Below, in pieces: positions 23,616 to 36,200 of a stretch of 64,000 nt of DNA. The DNA lies in the NCBI GenBank assembly GCA_037693485.1, contig CM075346.1:134851001-134915000 (forward strand), given 5' to 3'. A program made the position numbers and the translations under genes. Origin of the DNA: Kitagawia praeruptora (taxonomy: Eukaryota > Streptophyta > Magnoliopsida > Apiales > Apiaceae). How positions within the stretch are numbered: the first letter of the stretch is position 1; each line of letters opens with the position of its first letter. The notes beneath the pieces are model-generated. The model saw only the letters and a list, made by a program, of their open reading frames with translations. It was not told where the DNA came from and searched no databases.

Positions 23616-25081
23616 ATTGAAAAAAAATCAGTTAATTCATATATACATTACACACTTGCAGCTGATACCTGATCTTGATCATTAGTCCAAACTCCAAATA
23701 CACAAAAGTAAACATTTTACATGAATATCAGTTATCACTTTCACTTACAACTTACAATAATATAATTCAGACTTCATTAATCATTACATTAATAATTCAT
23801 AAAATGTCTAAACTAGTGAAATCTGAATTCTGATTCTTAGTTCTAGTCTTTAGTCTTGGTTCAAAAATTGCCATCCATGATCCATCATTCCATTAACAAA
23901 AGAAAGCACCAGCAGCAGCAGAAGTCCAAAAAATGTTGGCATAGACCCTGTAACATTGAACTAATCGTTGGCCAATTATCATAATAATAGCAGACCTTGA
24001 TGTTAAAAACCATCAAATGATTATGGGTTATGCTAATTGTTGATTCAGGACAAGTATGAAAATCAATATATTTTTTTCCTGTAACCACCTGAGTTGAGTA
24101 AAGTATGATATTGACATGAAATACCAGAATCAAGTTTGTTTATAAGTAAATTCAATAAAAGGTAAATTCAACAAATACCTATCCACTGGTACATTCTTTA
24201 GTTACAACGAGAAACTAAAGAAACACAAGTGAAGCATGTGGTCTATAATTACTTGCTCACTTCAGAATTACTGTTCTGGGAAGAAAGTGTCATCACTATA
24301 ATCAGAAGAGTCAATTTAATTGCAATATGCACTAATTAGCCAACACAAATTGACAGTGGAGACGAGGTCCCAAAGAATTTGATAGAAGTGAATTAAGTAC
24401 CACAGATCACAGATGCTATGAGCATATGTTGTTTATTAATTTGATAGCTTATTTTATATAAAATGGACTTTTTCACATGGATGATTCATTAGTGTATGTA
24501 AATATGATGCCTTAGTATTTTTACAAACAAACTAAGAAACTTCTTGTAAACCAGTCCTACATAGAGTTCACAAATTGTAATATATATTGTAGATAAAGTA
24601 AACTTAACAGTGATCATCAAAGCAGAAACAGCACAAAAGACAGTAAGTTTAGACAAATTTTAAAAGTGTCCACATCAAATTTAGCTTTAAAAAAGGTATG
24701 GCTCCAAGAACATAGATGAGAGACAAACTCTCACAGATTGCAGAGTTGGTCTACAAGTAAAGTAGAAAACAGAATTTAGGACTTGACGCATGATAAGCTA
24801 ATAAAAAAAATGCAGAACATCCAGACATTGCAACTTGAGAAACTAATCAACTAATCAGAATAATTATTATCAGAATAATCTTTATGCTTAGAGATTAATA
24901 CATACATACCTTGTCACTCATGAATTACTGAGTTGTGACCAGCCAAACTTACTCATACAAATTAATCTCCACGGGTTTTATTTGATTTTTCTATTAAAAG
25001 ATTATAAATCATTATATCACAGTAAATTAAGTAAATATGTAATTCAAACTAATCTGGAAGGTGAAATTTAAAGGCTTTAAA
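23616..25081. other. Non-coding interior of the hAT element, 3' of the transposase
   Basis: AT-rich DNA without a supported frame lies between the subterminal repeats and the transposase stop. It may hold a 3' UTR or a terminal intron. The transposase frame ends in SMSGTC just after a GT-type donor, so the true C-terminus could be spliced from here. Confidence 0.5.
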
Positions 25082-27283
25082 TTAACAAGTACCTGACATG
25101 CTTTTTAATCCATATAGCGATCTTGCCCAATCAGCCCCACATAATAACATTTCCACTGTTTCCGTTTTCAAGCATGAGCGATGAGGCTCGATAACTCGAC
25201 CACCAGCACTAAACGATGCCTCCGATGCAACTGTGCTCATTGGAACAACTAAGATATCACGCGCCATCAGTGATAAAATGGGATATTTGGCGCTGTTTCC
25301 TTTCCACCAGGACAGAACATCAAAAGACTTTGCAGAAGCTTCATTCAGAATATAAATATTTTTAGACAAGTATGCATCCAATTCTGACTTAGTTGTTTCC
25401 CCTGCTGCCCCACTCTCACGAATAAAAGCTTCATATTCACTCATACCTGCCGGAGTTTCCTCCATATCATCCATGCAAAAATTATTATCTGCTGAAGAAA
25501 TTTGAGTTGATTCAAGGTTTATTCCTTTAATTCTTGAATCTTCAGCAACATATTCTTGGTATAAATCATGCAAGACCTTCTTCAAATGGGCCAGCTGTTG
25601 TTCACTTTGACCTTCAAGCGGATAAATGATAGGAAAACAATAAGCAATAAGTTTCATCTTGAATCATGGATCCATCACCGCCCCAATGGACATCATTAGA
25701 TTACTTTCACCCCAATATTTATCGAACTTCTCTTTCATTTTAATTGCCATTTCTCTCATGTAAGAATTGAAATCAAGTACTTTTTTATCTAGCAATTCTT
25801 TCACCCTTTTGAGCTCTGAAAGAAACAAATTAGAGGTAGGATACTCACTTCCCGAGACTACTCTCGTAGCGTCATCAAACACTTTTAACAAACAACAAAC
25901 ATGGCCTACTTTCACCCAATCTTCTTCAACTGGAACATATTCCCTAAAAGCTTTGTCCTAAACAACAAATCTAGGAAACACTTGTTTAAATTGTACAGCA
26001 CACAACATGTGGTAAGTAGTGTTCCATCTGGTAGAGACATCTAAAATCAGTTTTTTTGGTTTAATTTGCAGCGACTCTGAAATTTTAGCCCACTTAATTC
26101 GACGATCTTCTGAAGCAGTAACATATTTAATCCCATCCCTCATACTACAAACAATTGGATCAATAGGCTTAAGACCATCTTGAACACACAGATTTAATAT
26201 GTGTGCACTACAACGCACATGAAATAATTGACCTTCAACTGGTAATGACGGATTTCTAATGATAAAAGACTCTTTCAAATTTCTTATAGCTACATCATTC
26301 GACTTAGCATTATCCACCCTCACCGTTCCAATTTTATCTTGAATTTTCCAATCCACTAAACATTTATACACAGCATCTGAAATGACATCACCGGAATGAG
26401 GTGGGGGCACATTGCAAAAGTTAATAATCCTCGAATTTAGTTTCCATTTTTCATCAATCCAGTGGGCAGTGATCACCATGTAGCCAAGCTTTTGACAAGA
26501 AGAAGTCCACATATCAGTGGTAATATTGATTCTCTGGGCAGATTTAAACACCTCTACTAATTTCTCCTTTTCAATTTCATAAACACTTCTACAATCACCT
26601 TTTAATGTTCCTCGAGTTATTTTTTGATAAAGAGGTGTAGCTGTCCTCATTACCTCATTCCACATAAAGCTTTCTACATGTAAAAATGGTAACTCATTTA
26701 TCAGAACATAGTGAGATACCTTTTCCCTCATTACGGCATGATCATATTTAAAAGCTACAAGTTGTGCCTTATCATCATCACCAAGACCTGGTTGAAGCTG
26801 AAGCTGTGGTTGTAGAGTAGCCCCGTGCGCTTTTAAACATTTCTCGAGATGTCTTTTCATTGAGGAAGTTGAAGAAGAGCCACGTTTCACAAACTCTTGA
26901 CCACATAGCTTACACATTGAATGATCCACACCATTTTTTTAAAACGTATCCATATACTTCCAAACAGATGAGGACTTCTTCCTAGGTTTTTTGCGAAATT
27001 TCTGGTGACTACCTTCTTTTGGTACAGAGACATCTGCTAGTACAGAGACAGGTACAGAGACAGAGTCATTTTTTTCATTTTCAGGTCCTGTTGAATCTTT
27101 GTCATTCCTTTTACGTTTTGTTGCTAACTGTGAGTGTTCTTCTTGATCAACATCTTCTTCGGATAAAGATTCATCTGCGACGCTTCTAATTGTGATATGA
27201 CTGTCCTCCATATAAGGTGCATTCTCCGGAATAATCTCAATCTGCGGAACTTTCTTTTTCTTTTTATTCTTCGACGAATCCAT
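25082..27283 (-). pseudogene. hAT transposase (zf-BED / RICESLEEPER-like), three in-frame stops
   Basis: The frame of about 730 codons starts at 27283 and stays in one register to 25082. It is broken by TAA at 26941-26939, TAG at 25960-25958 and TGA at 25666-25664. In order it shows: an acidic/lysine-rich N-terminus with KKKKK and RKKPRKK nuclear-localisation-like runs; a BED zinc finger (CKLCGQEF, then MKRHLEKC); the RNase H-like fold with first Asp in NITTDMWTSS and second in RVDNAKSND; and the C-terminal dimerisation domain (YPILSLMARDILVVP, STVASEASFSAGGRV). Related RICESLEEPER/DAYSLEEPER proteins have about 650-750 residues, so length is full. All damage is by point stops and no indel frameshift is visible, which suggests modest age. 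It is not expected to be active. Confidence 0.85.
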
Positions 27284-27503
27284 TACAGAGTAGAGTTACC
27301 TGAAAACAAAACAAGTCCCACGTTGTTAGGCAGTATACAGGTATGTCAAATATAATTGACCACGGGGAAATATATTCTCGTTGTACACATACAAAATAAG
27401 GGCAGAAATGAAAAGAATAGTAAACACGACATATTAACAGCAAAAGATGTAGTTGCACATTACAACAGATGTCTAAATCTATTTTCATATGTTAATAGCA
27501 AAA
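27284..27503. other. 5' flank of the hAT transposase up to the Copia-1 LTR
   Basis: This short stretch lies between the transposase start and the first base of the Copia-1 LTR (TGTTAAC at 27504). It probably held the hAT 5' UTR or an intron. Nothing else is recognised. Confidence 0.5.
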
Positions 27504-28247
27504 TGTTAACTCAAATAACTTGTAGAAGGGGGGGTTAAATACAAGTTATATAATCGTGTCTGATTTTTGCTTGGTTATATGAACAAGAATAAACGAATGA
27601 ATCAAACTATTTGTATTAATAAGATCAAATACAAACTCTACCAAAGGTGTACAAATACCTTTAGCAGCTGCTGACAAAATAAAACTCTCTGTTTATTTCG
27701 AACTTTCGAATACAAACCTTATACAGAGCTACGCACGACTCAATTGCTAAACTCACGTACTCTTTTTTTACAATGATATAGAGAGAGTATTTATAATGCT
27801 ATCTATCAACTAATCACAGAAAGATAATCTATACATGACAATGTTCTGCCGTCCAGTTGATAGTTTCCATCAATAGAAAAATTCTTTCCTTCATAAAATC
27901 TTCTTGCTTGTTCCTCAAACAAAGATCTTGTTTTATAACACTTGCCAGTTTCTGTAGCATCCATAATGACATCATCAGTAACACGACTGATATCAGGATT
28001 CCATCTTACATCAGGATCTGACCATCCCATCAGTACTTGATCAGTACTCGACTTGACGTATCAGGATTCAATCTCAGTTCCTGACATGTAGTACTCGATG
28101 CACTGTTCATTCCTGACTAAACTTTACAGATAACTGTCTAACACATATATCCTATACAAAGTGCTAAATCCTTTATAAATCAGGATATACAAGAAGTATA
28201 AGTAAAATTCTATTCTTAACATCACAACTCATGAATTATTCCTAACA
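27504..28247 (-). repeat. Copia-1 3' LTR (744 bp)
   Basis: It begins TGTTAACTC and ends CCTAACA on the plus strand (TG..CA), and is preceded in the element's sense by a purine tract. The U5-proximal 338 bp (27504-27841) match 60579-60920 with about four substitutions and a longer G run in the other copy. A TATA-like ATTATAAATA lies near 27790-27800 (minus sense), before CTCTCTCTATATC. Confidence 0.85.
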
Positions 28248-28468
28248 ATCTCCCCCTATTTATGCTTTAAAATCTGAAGCATAAATCTGAGTTGTTGATG
28301 TCAAAACATATAACAATACAATCAGAATAGAATTTATGAATTAAAAAAAACATGAAGTTAAGTACCTCCCTCTTCAGATATAGACATAGTATCCAGTACT
28401 TAGAAGAAAGAATTCAACTATTTGATGCTTCTTTTCCTTTACCACTTCCCTGATAAGATTCACCTCTG
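28248..28468 (-). other. Copia-1 polypurine tract and 3' untranslated spacer
   Basis: On the minus strand the sequence AAATAGGGGGAGAT directly precedes the 3' LTR, the expected plus-strand primer. The remainder up to the accessory ORF is AT-rich and non-coding. Confidence 0.75.
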
Positions 28469-31400
28469 TCATTTAGTTCCTCTTTTATTTCTCCCAGTCT
28501 GTTTATCTTCTCCCCCAGTATGTTGCCTTTTAACTGTTCTTATCTCCCCCTTTTTGACATCAGCAACATTAATTCCAAGAGATTCAGTAACAGAACAAAT
28601 GAGATTCATCAAAACTGCTTGATTTTCCATAATAGTGACTTGGTTATCTTCAAGTGTTTGAAGTCTTGATTGAATTTCAACTTGAGATTTCTGAATGGCT
28701 TGTAGAACTTCAGAATTGACTTCAATGTTGGAAGTGTTTGGAATATCTTCAGATTCAAGTCTTGTAGAAGAAGTTGCCTGTGTAGAATGATATTCAAGTA
28801 ATAAAACTCGATTAGAGTTACACACATCTTCATCTTTCTGATCTGAAGCTGCAATATGATCATTTTGTCCTTCACCAGTATTCTGTGTACTAACATCTAC
28901 AAAACCTGACTCCTCCTTAGATTGATCAGATACTGTTGATGTCTCAATTCTGGCTGATATTGGTAGTACAAACAAAGGAATACTTGGATCATTAGAAATA
29001 TCTTTTGGTACTGGTGTTATAGAAGTTTGTCTTAGCCTTTGACCTCTTCTGTTTATAATTCCTGCAAGCCTTTCTTTTTGCTACTGAGCTTTAACTTCTG
29101 GCTTTGAGTTGTGCTTTGCTAAGTCATTCTTCTCATACATCTTAATAAAAGAATAAGTACCAGCATCCATACCAAGATTATCATACCAAGATTCAGGAAA
29201 AACCTGATCCCAGAAATCAAACGATGGTGGTTTCCTAATTTTCTCTCCCTCACTATGGAGTTGATCATCCATACCCTCATTCTCACTTTGACTATCTAAA
29301 GTCAACACTTTTTCTACCTCTCATTTTGCCTGGTCAGGAGCCGGCCTCTCTGATTGTGGATCAATATCCATCTTTTCAAGTGTATCACTCAAATTTGGAT
29401 AAATGCTCTCATGACCTACAGAAAAATAGAGTTTAGAAGAAGTTTTTATACCTGAACTCACATGGAGAGAGGATTCCTCATTTGGCATGGGGCTTGAGGT
29501 TTTCTCCAAGGAGTGAGCTGCTATAGTCTCTGAACCCTCACAAACATCTTATTTTTTTTCCAGAGACTACAGGCTCCAGTATACCACTTTCAGGTTCTTT
29601 ACTAGACTCTGATGTCTTCAGTAATACTTCATTAGACACCATAGTTAGTACATCACCGTCTCTAAGTGTTGTTTGCTGAGACTCACCCTCAAGGTGGATA
29701 GACTCTGACTGAATAATATTTGTTTGATCTTCAAGAAAACCAGTCAAAGTTATTCCTCCCATATCATAGGGTTTCTCACTTGCAATTTCAGTCATCACAG
29801 AAGACCTTTCAACATCAGCTATCACAGCTCCTGAGTCATCCAACCTCTGACTAGATGGTTTTTGTGTTGTAGTGACTGTGATCTGATCTTTCCTAATATC
29901 CACCACTGGTGCAATAGTATCTTCTGTTGACTGCATTCCTCTATCTACTTCCTCCAGTTGTTCACCTTGAGCTGAAGCATCTTCAATAATGACATCCTTG
30001 TCAAATAAATATGCATGTAGTGATTGAAGTGCAACATGCTTCGAGAGTCCAAATTTCTTGACTAATTGTCTTCTGACAGATACATAGAAATACATCTTCA
30101 TTAAGTCAAGTCTTTGATGTAGAAGTCCATATTCTTCTGGAAATAAAAGTTTTGGTACTCTTTCAACCATAAAATCTAGAACAGGCCTTGACAACTTCAC
30201 TTTGAGAGAAATTAGTCCCATAGCCAGTCTGTATGATAATGTAGTTTCCCGAATAAATATCCAGATCTCTATAGTCATTTGCTGACTTAATTGTTGCTTC
30301 ATTTGTAGAGACCTGCATAATATTAGTTGGACTAGACTCTGTGTGTGTAGGTGATAATTGAATCTTTCTCCTTGTTCTCCTAGTATAGTGAGCAAAAGAT
30401 TTATCCTGAGAAGACTCAAGAGGTGTAGACACAGAAGTGATCTTGGGATAAGATCCTTTTTCAATAGACACAGTCTTTTGAGAGACAGTATCCAGTAACT
30501 GTTTTCCCTTTTTAAGTACTACAGTCTTTTGAGAAACTGCAGCCTGGCTGTGACTAGGTGCTTCATCTCTTTGTCCTAGCTTAGAAAGTCGAACTGCCGC
30601 CTTCAATTCTTCTCTCTCAGCAAGAGATATATTATCATCATCTTCACTAGAACTACTACTACTTGACACAACAAATCTTCTCTTCCTTACAACTGATGTC
30701 TTTTGGGAAACACCAGAGGTTGGTTTCTTTGAAACAATAGGTTGTGGATCAAAATTTGGTTCTTGAATTGTTTCAGAGACTATAATGTTTTGGGCTACTT
30801 GGGTAGACACAGGTGGGTTCTCCTCCATATGAGATTCCTGAGCCATTTCACCACAAAAGAAAGAAGAATTGTAGAGAGTAGGAAGATGAGTTTTAAGAAT
30901 TACCTGAACATGATGTGATAATGAATTGCAGGTATTTCATCTAGATTCTTTTCATTGTCCTTCTTTGTAATGTCAGAGAAAATTCTCTTTTGCTATACAT
31001 AAGAAGAAACACAATGTTCTCTACCAAATCTAGCTTCAATATCAGGAATAAAATGGTTAATAAACATTTCCATAAATCTTTGATAATAAACCATTTTCCT
31101 GTTTTGATCTCTTAACCCAAGTTTAATACTCATCTGATTTAAGATAATGTGACCAATGTTAATTACTCTGTCATAAAGCAAACTGTAAGCAATATGTGAA
31201 GAAACAGAAGTAAATTGATCAAAAGAACTACATTTACCAGTAAAGCATTTAGCTAATTGATCAAAGAAGAAAGACCATTCCTTCCTAAGAAAAGACCTAT
31301 TTAACTGGCTCATGTTGTCTAGAGATCCACTATAACCTAATGCAGACAACATAGTTCTAACATCATCATCAGATGGTACATTCTCATAATTCAAACTAAC

Positions 31401-31727
31401 AGGTAAGTGAAGTACTGAATTAACAACAGATTCAGTAATATCAAAAGAATCTTGTCCTAAGTGTAGAACAATCTTACCTGATTGACTCTGAGTAGAATCA
31501 ATTACTTCAGCAATCTCCCAAACTTGTGTAACAGCTGCTTGATTAATCTGTGGAGATGCTGTCAATGCATAACTTAATGGTCCATACACCAGAAAGTCCA
31601 TGATTGGGTGAAAATCAGTTGACACTCCTTCCTTGTTGGTGATAGCTGCTACATGATTGTTCGTCATAAAATCGAAGTCACCAAACTTGAAGGCTACTGA
31701 TTTAGGTAATCTTCTTTGAGCTGCCAT
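28469..31727 (-). pseudogene. Copia-1 accessory ORF downstream of pol, broken
   Basis: Starting at ATG 31727 (MAAQRRLPKSVAFKFGDFDF), coding runs through frames 31727-30993, 30846-30163, 30464-29538, 29509-29321, 29308-29081 and 28975-28469, joined by stops and at least one frameshift in the 30163-30464 overlap. The first about 240 residues are globular (AITNKEGVSTDFHPIMDFLV, FIPDIEARFG). The rest is Ser/Thr/Gln-rich, with an SSSSSSSEDDD acidic run and a KRRF basic patch. I recognise it only as the extra 3' ORF of Sirevirus-like copia elements, sometimes called env-like; I see no clear transmembrane helix here. A TTCTTTTCAG acceptor-like site lies just before the ATG. Function unknown. Confidence 0.6.
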
Positions 31728-32335
31728 TTTTGATCTGAAAAGAACTTGAAAAATTCTTAAAATGGATTAGTGATTTTGAAAACTCGAGAGTGTTTTTGCT
31801 TTAGAGAATGTGAAATTAGAGAAAGCAATTACACGATTAGAGTTTCAAAACAAATATATTTCACAAATCTTTCAGACCACTATCCCACGTCGACACGTAG
31901 ATTGACAGGTGTCAGTCCCTGAAAAGTGCGGTTACCCATAATTTTTGGAAAATAAAATCCAAAATTGATTTTCATGAAATAAATCAGGGTATTATCAAGA
32001 TAAAAATCAATACTGATCAGCTTCCTTTTCCTGTTGTGACCTCCCATCAAAATAATCACAAAATGCAATGTGATTTAAAAATTATAATTCTCAAATCCTG
32101 ATGGTCACACTTGAAGTCCTGATCAATATCATCCTGATTCCAGAGACTTAAATGAAGTTTCCTCGTGGCATTTTTTCTTTTATCTGAAAAAGAAATAAAC
32201 AATTAATCTGAACAAAATCAATTGGTTAGATATATTCGACATTTCTTGAAAATACAAGAAATACAGTCACACGCGATAATTAGCGTCTGACTTCATTGAT
32301 AGTTCCAAGTGACTGTTCAGCTTCTCACGCCTTTT
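31728..32335. promoter_or_regulatory. Spacer between divergent Copia-1 ORFs, candidate bidirectional regulatory region
   Basis: The accessory ORF starts leftward at 31727 and the opposite-strand ORF starts rightward at 32400, so this about 600-bp stretch separates two divergent starts. On the minus strand GTTCTTTTCAG directly before the accessory ATG resembles a 3' splice site. No long ORF lies inside. The regulatory role is inferred from layout only. Confidence 0.35.
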
Positions 32336-32341
32336 TATAAA
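32336..32341 (+). promoter_or_regulatory. TATA-like box of the opposite-strand ORF
   Basis: CTTTTTATAAAAAAAACAG lies about 60 nt upstream of ATG 32400 on the plus strand, leaving room for a leader of about 30 nt. Position and sequence fit a plant core promoter. Confidence 0.4.
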
Positions 32342-32399
32342 AAAAACAGACGCCTTATGCCATTCTCCATAAACCTTTCAATTTCTTTTCTTCTCAACA

Positions 32400-32669
32400 A
32401 TGATTCTCAAACCAAAACTCCATTCGAACCCATTCTTTAGGTTTTTCACAGTCGATGAACATCCTGTTCTTGATCATCTCTTTGAAGAGATGACTTTTCT
32501 CATCGAACTAGTCATGGATGGAGTAGTTTTAGATAATATCCAGAGGTTTCTCCTAGAACATCCATCTGTTGGATACAATCTTCCCCTAACCTCCTCAAAA
32601 CTTGAGGATGAAGAATTTGGCCGAGAGTCTGAGGTTGATCTTGATGGGGATGCTATACATTTAAGTTAG
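32400..32669 (+). CDS. Opposite-strand ORF of 89 residues inside Copia-1
   Basis: ATG 32400 (context CAACAATG) opens a clean plus-strand frame to TAG 32667-32669, opposite in sense to the whole retrotransposon. It lies between RNase H and the accessory ORF, where the sense strand has no long frame, so it is not a shadow of pol. The product starts MILKPKLHSNPFFRFFTVDE, has an amphipathic middle (HLFEEMTFLIELVMDGVV) and an acidic C-terminus (EDEEFGRESEVDLDGDA). I do not recognise it. A TATA-like box lies upstream and AATGAAAATAC about 190 nt downstream could serve polyadenylation. Extra ORFs, some antisense, are known in plant LTR elements, but whether this one is expressed is unknown. Confidence 0.45.
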   Translation: MILKPKLHSNPFFRFFTVDEHPVLDHLFEEMTFLIELVMDGVVLDNIQRFLLEHPSVGYNLPLTSSKLEDEEFGRESEVDLDGDAIHLS

Positions 32670-33245
32670 CTACTCTCATTCAAGTCGCCCAGACAAGGAA
32701 TCCAATAGCAGACGAGGCTGTTCAAATCCCCTGATGGATTTCTTTAGATGCTCCTTGTCCTGTATCTCAGAATCCATATCATTAGACAAGTATAGGATTA
32801 TCAGTAGAAGTTAGACAAAAAGATGTTGTATTTCATTTCCATGTATGTAATGCTTTCAATTAATGAAAATACAATTTCTTATTATCTACTTGTCTTTTGA
32901 TTTTTGTTTATCAAATGATCTTACTAATGGTATAAATTATCAGTATGCAAATATTAAAACTTGCTGGCATAGACTTAACACATCTCAGAATTAGATTACT
33001 ACACAAAGTAAACGTCAGGATCTGAAACAATTTTCACAATCCTGATACTGACACAATACTGATGACGTCAGCATCCTGATAACAATTCTAATCCTGATGA
33101 TTATTAACAAGTCTATCATACTGAAATTTATCAAGGCAAAGTGTTATAGCTAAAGTATTTAACAATCAAATATAGATCCTGACAAGAATATCAAGTCTAT
33201 CAGCTAAAAACAATATACCTTGCTACTTTTGCAGATGTTAAAGAT
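32670..33245. other. Non-coding spacer of Copia-1 between RNase H and the opposite-strand ORF
   Basis: No sense or antisense frame is supported. The segment is AT-rich, with repeated ATCCTGA and TCAGGAT words that also occur in the 3' LTR. Confidence 0.5.
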
Positions 33246-36200
33246 CTAGAAATTTAACATTCCTAACTCACTTACTAATCTACTGAATGTAGTCTCATCA
33301 AGTGGTTTAGTTAGAATATCTGCAAGCTGTTTGTCAGTAGGAACAAAATGAAGTTCCACAGTACCATTCTCAATATGTTCCCTAATAAAATGATACCTTA
33401 CATCAATGTGCTTAGTCCTTGAATGTTGAACTGGGATTTTCTGCAATTTTGATAGCACTAGTATTATCACAAAACATAGGAATATTACTAAGTGTCATAC
33501 CATAATCCATCAACTGATTTCTTATCCAAAGGAGTTGTGCACAACAACTGCCTGCTGCTATGTACTCAGCTTCTGCAGTTGAGGTTGAGACAGATTGTTG
33601 CTTCTTGCTTGCCCAAGAAATCAATTTGTTTCCCAAGAATTGACATGTACCTGTAGTGCTTTTCCTATCTATCTTACACCCTGCATAATCAGAGTCTGAA
33701 TAGCCAATTAGGAAGAAATCATATTCTCTATGATACCACAAACCAAGATTTGGAGTTCCTTTGAGATATCTAAAAATTCTCTTCACATCAATTAAATGAG
33801 ATTCCTTAGGATCACTTTGGAATCTAGCACATAAACAGGTAGAAAACATTATATCTGGCCTACTTGCAGTTAGATATAACAATGAGCCTATCATGCCTCT
33901 ATAACTAGTATTATCCACACTCTTTCCCTTAGGATCAGAGTCTAGTTTAGTGGCTGTTGCCATGGGTGTTTTTGCAACTGCACAGTCTTGAAAGTCAAAC
34001 CTTCTTAAAAGATCTTTAATATACTTTGACTGATTAATGAAAATACCAGTCTCAGTCTGTTTGACCTGCAAGCCTAAGAAATAATTTAATTCACCCATCA
34101 TGCTCATCTTATACTTAGACTACATAAGCTTGCTAAACTTAGCACACAACTTTTCATTAGTAGAGCCAAATATGATATCATCAACATAAACTTGAACTAA
34201 AAGCAATTCACCTTTTATCTTTCTAAAGAATAGAGTTTTGTCAATTGTACCTCTTGTGAAGCCATTTTCAAGAAGAAATTTAGACAAAGTCTCATACCAT
34301 GCTCTTGGTGCCTGCTTTAGTCCATAGAGTGCCTTGTCAAGTTTGTAGACATGATTTGGAAACTTTGGATCAACAAATCCAGGTGGCTGTTCCACATACA
34401 CTTCATCATCAAGTTTGCCATTTAGAAAAGCACCCTTTACATCCATCTGGTATACCTTGAATTTTGAATGAGCTGCAAATGCAAGAAACATTCTGATTGC
34501 TTCCAATCTTGCTACAGGTGCAAAGGTCTCATCATAATCAATGCCTTCTTCCTGAGAATAACCCTTGGCCACCAGTCTTGCTTTGTTTTTTACAATCATA
34601 CCAGATTCATCTAGCTTGTTTCTGAAAACCCATTTTGCACCAACAATAGATCTATCTTTAGGTCTTGGTACCAGTTTCCAGACTTTGTTTCTCTCAAACT
34701 CATTTAACTCCTCCTGCATTGCAATTACCCAATCAGGATCCTGTAAGGCTTCTTCAACCTTCTTAGGTTCATTCTTTGAGAGAAAGCAACTATACAAGCA
34801 TTCATTTTGAATTGATCTTCTAGTTCGAACACCACTATTTGGATCACCAATAATCAAATCTTCAGTATGATCCTTTGTCCATTTTCTAACAGGTGGTAGA
34901 TTGACTCTGCTAGTCTCTCCCCCGAAGTTAGTGGTATCTCTTGTAGAAGAATTCTCTCTGCCTTCAATAACTCCCCTTTGATCAATAGAATCAGTAGATT
35001 CCATATTGCTGCTAGTTACTGATCTTTCCTCAGTAGACTCTGAAAGATCAGTTCCTGATGGAGTAGACTCTGAATAGCTAGTCTGCTCCTGATGATCACT
35101 GTGTTCTCCTTGATTCATTTGTTCCCCCTCAACAGTAACATTCCTTTGAGAAGCAATAGAAATTCCTTCTGGAGAACCTTCATCATCACTGGAGAGTATC
35201 TCAGAATTCTTCAGATTTTCAAATTCCAATTTGTCATGACTCTCATCAGTTTGCAGAATTCCAAATTTCTTATCATCAAATGCAACATGAATTGATTCCA
35301 TAACAATGTGAGTTCTGAGATTATAAACTTTGAAGGCCTTAGATGCTGAATATCCTAGAAAGATTGCTTCATCCGATTTAGTTTCAAATTTTCCAAGTTG
35401 TTCTGGATGAACTTTTAGGACATAGCATTTGCATCCAAAGATGTGAAAGTATTTCACACTTGGTTTCTTTCCTTTGATCATCTCATAGGGAGTTTTTCCA
35501 TGACTATTTACCAAGGTACAGTTTTGAGTGAAACATGCAGTGTTAATAGCTTCTGCCCAAAAATAGGTTGGAAGTTTTGCATCTGCAAGCATGGTTCTTG
35601 CTGCCTCTATGAGAGTCATGTTCTTTCTTTCCACTACACCATTCTGCTGAGGTGTACCAGGTGTAGAAAACTGTTGAGTGATTCCATTATCTGCACAAAA
35701 ATCCTCCATTGTAGAATTCTTAAATTCTGTACCATTGTCACTCCTAAGTACTTTGACTTTGTACTCAGAGTTATTCTGAATATTCTTGACAAGTTCAATG
35801 ATTTGTTGAGGAGCTGCATCCTTCTTGTGTAGAAAGAACACCCATGTGAACCTTGTGAAATCATCCACTATCACTAGAGCATATCTTTTCTTGCTGATAG
35901 ACATAATGTTTACTGGACCAAACAGATCAAGATGTAGCATGTGAAATGGTTCAGTAATTGAATTTTTAGTCTTGCTCTTGAAAGTGGTTCTTCTTTGCTT
36001 TCCAAGCTGACATGCATCACAAAGTCCATCTTGCACATAATTTGCCTGAGGTAGGCCTCTCACCAGATTGTGCTTAACAAGTTGATTAAGCTTCTTGAAG
36101 TTGAGATGTGAGAGTTTCTTGTGCCAACTCCAGCTTTCATTACTTGTTGCTTTGCTGTAGAGACATCTAACAATTCCTTTAGATGTATCACTTAAGCTGG

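Larger units (their letters stand above)
23400..27503 (-). mobile_element. Ac/Tip100-like hAT transposon, one end lost
   Basis: The left end starts TAGGGCTGTAATTCGAGTCG, a typical plant hAT terminus, followed by dense subterminal CTCGAGC words. The transposase (25082-27283, minus strand) reads toward this end. The other terminus is absent: sequence upstream of the transposase runs directly into the Copia-1 LTR at 27504. Across the nest at 60920 there is copia sequence, not hAT, so the far end was deleted or lies elsewhere. The expected 8-bp TSD partner of GCAGTGAA (23392-23399) cannot be found in the window. Confidence 0.75.
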
